In this document: positions 5,859-8,133 of the stretch, piece by piece
How the letters are laid out: the number at the start of each line of letters is the position of its first letter
Position numbering within the stretch: position 1 is the stretch's first letter
DNA from: Elusimicrobia bacterium CG03_land_8_20_14_0_80_50_18
Lineage (GTDB): Bacteria; CG03
DNA: 8,133 nucleotides
Assembly: GCA_002780705.1 (NCBI GenBank)
Contig: PEUP01000079.1
Span: 18,365 to 26,497, forward strand
Direction: 5' to 3'
Made by a program: the position numbers and the translations under genes
The notes under the pieces: model-generated
Databases searched by the model: none
What the model was told of the DNA's origin: nothing
Seen by the model: the letters and a program-made list of their open reading frames with translations, nothing else

Positions 5859-5864
5859 ACCTCC
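5859..5864 (-). promoter_or_regulatory. Strong ribosome binding site of S2
   Basis: GGAGGT on the minus strand, four bases before ATG 5854. It is the strongest Shine-Dalgarno match in the locus and fixes the S2 start. The 39-base gap to the receptor stop shows no terminator-like hairpin, which supports co-transcription. Confidence 0.7.
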
Positions 5865-5893
5865 AGATTTCTATTCCCTTTTTCTTTAACACA

Positions 5894-7816
5894 TTAAAAA
5901 CTAAAATTCAAACCCGCCGTAAAATTCCTTCCCGGCTCAGGCCCTCCGCCTTCCTCAAAATTTCTGTCAAAGACATTGCTGATTTCAAGAAAAATTTCGC
6001 CATCTGCGGTTGTCTTTATTTTTTTTGCAATTTTTAAGTCCAGAACCGAATGCCCGGAAATTTTCCTTTCATCTTCTTTTTGCGAACCGACCCACTGTGG
6101 AATGATGCTTATTTTGAATTTATTCGGAAAATCCCTGAACAGGGAAACACTTAATTTGTGTTTGGGTCGCAAATTCAAGTCAGCACCCTTTTCATCTTCC
6201 GCATCAAGATATGTGTAATCGAAATTCGTCGGTATTCTTAATGGAAGAAGTGTTTTTCCTGACATTTCAAAACCCCTTAATCTTGCTGTTTTTTTGTTGA
6301 TATTAACCCAGTCGCCGTTTCTTTTTTCCCTGTCTATCAAGTCGGAAACTCCGTTGTAAAAATAGGAAAAACTCAAACCGGAATTTTTACCCGAAAAATT
6401 GAAGCCCGTTTCTCCGAAAATTGCTTTTTCCTCTTTAAGCTTGGGATTTCCCCCTGCGTGTTCGCTGTAAAGTTCCTTTAATCTCGGAAATCTGACTTTT
6501 CTGCCTGCTGATGCGAAAGCTGAAATGCTATCGCTTACATCAAAGGAAAAAGAACACTGCGGGTTCAACGAAGAAATTTTTTCAGGAGTGGGCTGGCCAC
6601 CGGATTTCAAGGGATCAAATGTATCAAAACTTGCTCCTGCAGCAAATCTCATTTTTTCATTTGCGAGAAAAATATTTTCAGCACCGAGTGAAAAAAGATT
6701 CGCTTCGTATTCTTCTTCTTCCGTCCAGCCGTACTCTTTAATGTCTCCGAGTTTGTTTTTTTTGTTGAATTCCTTCTTCTGATGATTGTCTTTCTGAAAA
6801 CTTGCGCCAAAATTTAAAATGTTTTTTTCAAGCAGAATTTTGGAATTGAAATTACCGCCGGATGAGAAATCATCATAAGACGATTTATCCCACCAGGATG
6901 TTCCTCCCGCCGCCAGAGTGCGGGCGCCGTAATCAATGTCAAAGAGTTCGTCTTCATGTCCGACATAGAAAAAAGAACCGTTGAGTGAAATGTTTTGGGA
7001 AATTTTTGATTCAATGTTCAATTTTGTCTGAATCTGTCTCCATTTAGTAAATTCCCAGTATCTATTCACTGCCACAGGGCATCCCCGGGGATTATCAAGG
7101 AAAGAAGCGGATAAATTTACTTCTCCAAAGGAAAAACCATGGTTCAATTTTGCCGTAAGATGTTTTTTTTCCGAATAACTCAATTCTCTTTTTCCTCCGT
7201 CTTCTTTGTATCCGGAAGATATTCCCGTAACAGGATTATTCCTGTCAAAGTTTGAAGACAGACGCCATCTGTCCGTTTTTTCCACCCCACCGCCAACATA
7301 ATGTTTTTCGCCCGATTGCGAAAAATTCCAGCCCCCTCTATTGCCGCCCCCTACAAAAGTTTTTAAAGATGTTTCTTTTTTACCACTTTTTTTTGTGATG
7401 ACATTTACCACACCTCCCATTGTGTTTGCTCCGTAAAGAACGGAAGTTGCTCCTTTTACAATGACGATTTTTTCAATCGCCTCAGAAGGAATTGTTGAAA
7501 GGTCTAAAAGACCAAAATAACTTTCATAAGCGGGTACGCCGTCAATCAGGACTTTTACCCCATTCTGCTGGAAACCTCTTATGGAAAGATAAGATTGTCC
7601 TTTTCCTCCTTTTTTGACATCACTTCCGGACATTTTGTCTAAAATCTCAGCGAGATTTTTTGAACCCGAATTTTCTATTTCCTCCTCGCCTATTTCATAA
7701 ACGATGGAAGCAGGGATTTCTCTTTTTCCATAGACAACAATGTCACCTAAAATCCCGACGAAATCCTCAGCCTGGCAAACAGAAAAAGCCATAAGAAAAA
7801 CAATCACTTTTTTCAT
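5894..7816 (-). CDS. TonB-dependent outer-membrane receptor (BtuB/CirA-like size)
   Basis: This complete 640-residue protein should form a 22-stranded outer-membrane barrel with an N-terminal plug and import a ligand using TonB-ExbBD energy. A signal peptide is visible at 1-16 (MKKVIVFLMAFSVCQA, predicted cleavage before E17). DIVVYG (25-30) is a plausible TonB box. The plug runs about 33-142: LAEILDKMSG (55-64), YLSIRGF (76-82), VKVLIDGVP (87-95), IEKIVIVKGATSVLYGANT (114-132) and GGVVNVITKK (134-143). The barrel ends with ISNVFDR, PEPGRNF and a terminal phenylalanine, as required for barrel assembly. One external-loop segment, NPRGCPVAVNRYWEFTKW, carries a cysteine and aromatics that may matter for ligand binding. 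AGGAAG (7825-7830) lies eight bases before the ATG. The gene is about 37-38% G+C where sampled, lower than the ATPase gene. Ligand cannot be read from sequence; cobalamin, a metal chelate or a siderophore are all possible. Confidence 0.92.
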   Translation of the reverse strand: MKKVIVFLMAFSVCQAEDFVGILGDIVVYGKREIPASIVYEIGEEEIENSGSKNLAEILDKMSGSDVKKGGKGQSYLSIRGFQQNGVKVLIDGVPAYESYFGLLDLSTIPSEAIEKIVIVKGATSVLYGANTMGGVVNVITKKSGKKETSLKTFVGGGNRGGWNFSQSGEKHYVGGGVEKTDRWRLSSNFDRNNPVTGISSGYKEDGGKRELSYSEKKHLTAKLNHGFSFGEVNLSASFLDNPRGCPVAVNRYWEFTKWRQIQTKLNIESKISQNISLNGSFFYVGHEDELFDIDYGARTLAAGGTSWWDKSSYDDFSSGGNFNSKILLEKNILNFGASFQKDNHQKKEFNKKNKLGDIKEYGWTEEEEYEANLFSLGAENIFLANEKMRFAAGASFDTFDPLKSGGQPTPEKISSLNPQCSFSFDVSDSISAFASAGRKVRFPRLKELYSEHAGGNPKLKEEKAIFGETGFNFSGKNSGLSFSYFYNGVSDLIDREKRNGDWVNINKKTARLRGFEMSGKTLLPLRIPTNFDYTYLDAEDEKGADLNLRPKHKLSVSLFRDFPNKFKISIIPQWVGSQKEDERKISGHSVLDLKIAKKIKTTADGEIFLEISNVFDRNFEEGGGPEPGRNFTAGLNFSF

Positions 7817-7844
7817 TTTCTAATCTTCCTATTTTTTTACTACA

Positions 7845-8133
7845 TCAGCTTTCCACATATACGATGTCTTTTTGGAATTTCCTGATTATCCTGGGGATGC
7901 CGAGCTCCTTTCTCGTGGTCAGCAGGGCCTTGAAATACTTTCTTGACAGCGCCACGGGATGAGAGGGCTTGTCGGCTGTTTTCGTTATGATTATGTCTCC
8001 CCGTTTCTTCGCGGCGGATGCGGCGCCGCTGATTTTTTTAAACAGTTCCGGCGCGCATGGCTTGGAGAGAAAGCAGAAAACAAGGAATTGATCCGGTCCG
8101 GAAAGGGCGCTCACCGCGAGTTTTAAAGAAGTG
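7845..8133 (-). CDS. Unrecognised protein, C-terminal part only
   Basis: An open frame enters from the right edge and ends at TGA 7847-7845, giving at least 96 residues; the GTG at 8114 is only an internal candidate and the true start is probably outside the window. I do not recognise the family. The visible part is basic, with LVFCFLSKPCAPELFKKI carrying two cysteines, a predicted strand RGDIIITKTA, and a lysine/arginine-rich end (KYFKALLTTRKELGIPRIIRKFQ). No signal peptide or membrane segment is evident. G+C is about 55% in the stretch I counted (7921-7980), unlike the AT-richer receptor gene only 28 bases downstream. Close spacing and shared strand suggest it could be the preceding gene of the same operon. 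Confidence 0.6.
   Translation of the reverse strand, partial: TSLKLAVSALSGPDQFLVFCFLSKPCAPELFKKISGAASAAKKRGDIIITKTADKPSHPVALSRKYFKALLTTRKELGIPRIIRKFQKDIVYVES

Noticed and set aside
7817..7844. Possible cobalamin or metal riboswitch upstream of the receptor
   Set aside because: The gap is only 28 bases, far too short for a riboswitch, and the preceding frame is open across the upstream region.
1..8133. CRISPR arrays, tRNA or rRNA genes, insertion sequences
   Set aside because: No regularly spaced repeats, no cloverleaf-like sequence and no transposase-like frames were seen on either strand.

Overview
The window comes from a Gram-negative-type bacterium: it encodes a full TonB-dependent outer-membrane receptor with a signal peptide and a terminal aromatic residue. 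I cannot name the phylum from sequence alone. The dense overlapping genes, AAA-rich lysine codons and a GC-rich palindrome in a gene gap look like an uncultivated lineage, but that is an impression only.

Layout: (1) 1-996, minus, is the N-terminal 332 residues of an FAD-dependent oxidoreductase of the L-2-hydroxyglutarate oxidase type, cut by the left edge. (2) 997-1281 is a divergent intergenic region with a perfect 24-bp palindrome. (3) 1282-1611, plus, is cutA. (4) From 7816 down to 1598, all on the minus strand, lies a tightly packed transport locus. In transcription order it holds an intact TonB-dependent receptor, a small membrane protein (S2), a truncated P-loop NTPase, the last 61 codons of a second TonB-dependent receptor, a TrmO/TsaA-like protein, a tandem ECF-type ATPase with two ABC domains in one chain, a second small membrane protein paralogous to S2 (S1), and a CbiQ/EcfT-like membrane protein fused to a THEP1-like NTPase. 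(5) 7845-8133, minus, is the C-terminal end of an unrecognised protein, cut by the right edge.

How the genes may work together (inference): the receptor brings a scarce ligand across the outer membrane, and an energy-coupling-factor (ECF) transporter moves it across the inner membrane. That transporter would consist of the double ATPase, the EcfT-like scaffold and S1 or S2 as the substrate-binding subunit. S1 and S2 share a WGxSE motif followed by a short histidine-containing stretch. This, with cutA next door, makes a metal or metal chelate a reasonable but unproven substrate. The attached THEP1-like NTPase and the TrmO-like protein are unusual passengers, and I know of no described system with this exact composition.

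The locus has been rearranged. It once held at least two receptor modules. At 4882-4921 an approximately 40-bp copy of the start of the ATPase gene (4231-4270) sits exactly where the second NTPase gene breaks off and the second receptor remnant begins. The remnant has probably survived because it carries the ribosome binding site of the TrmO-like gene.
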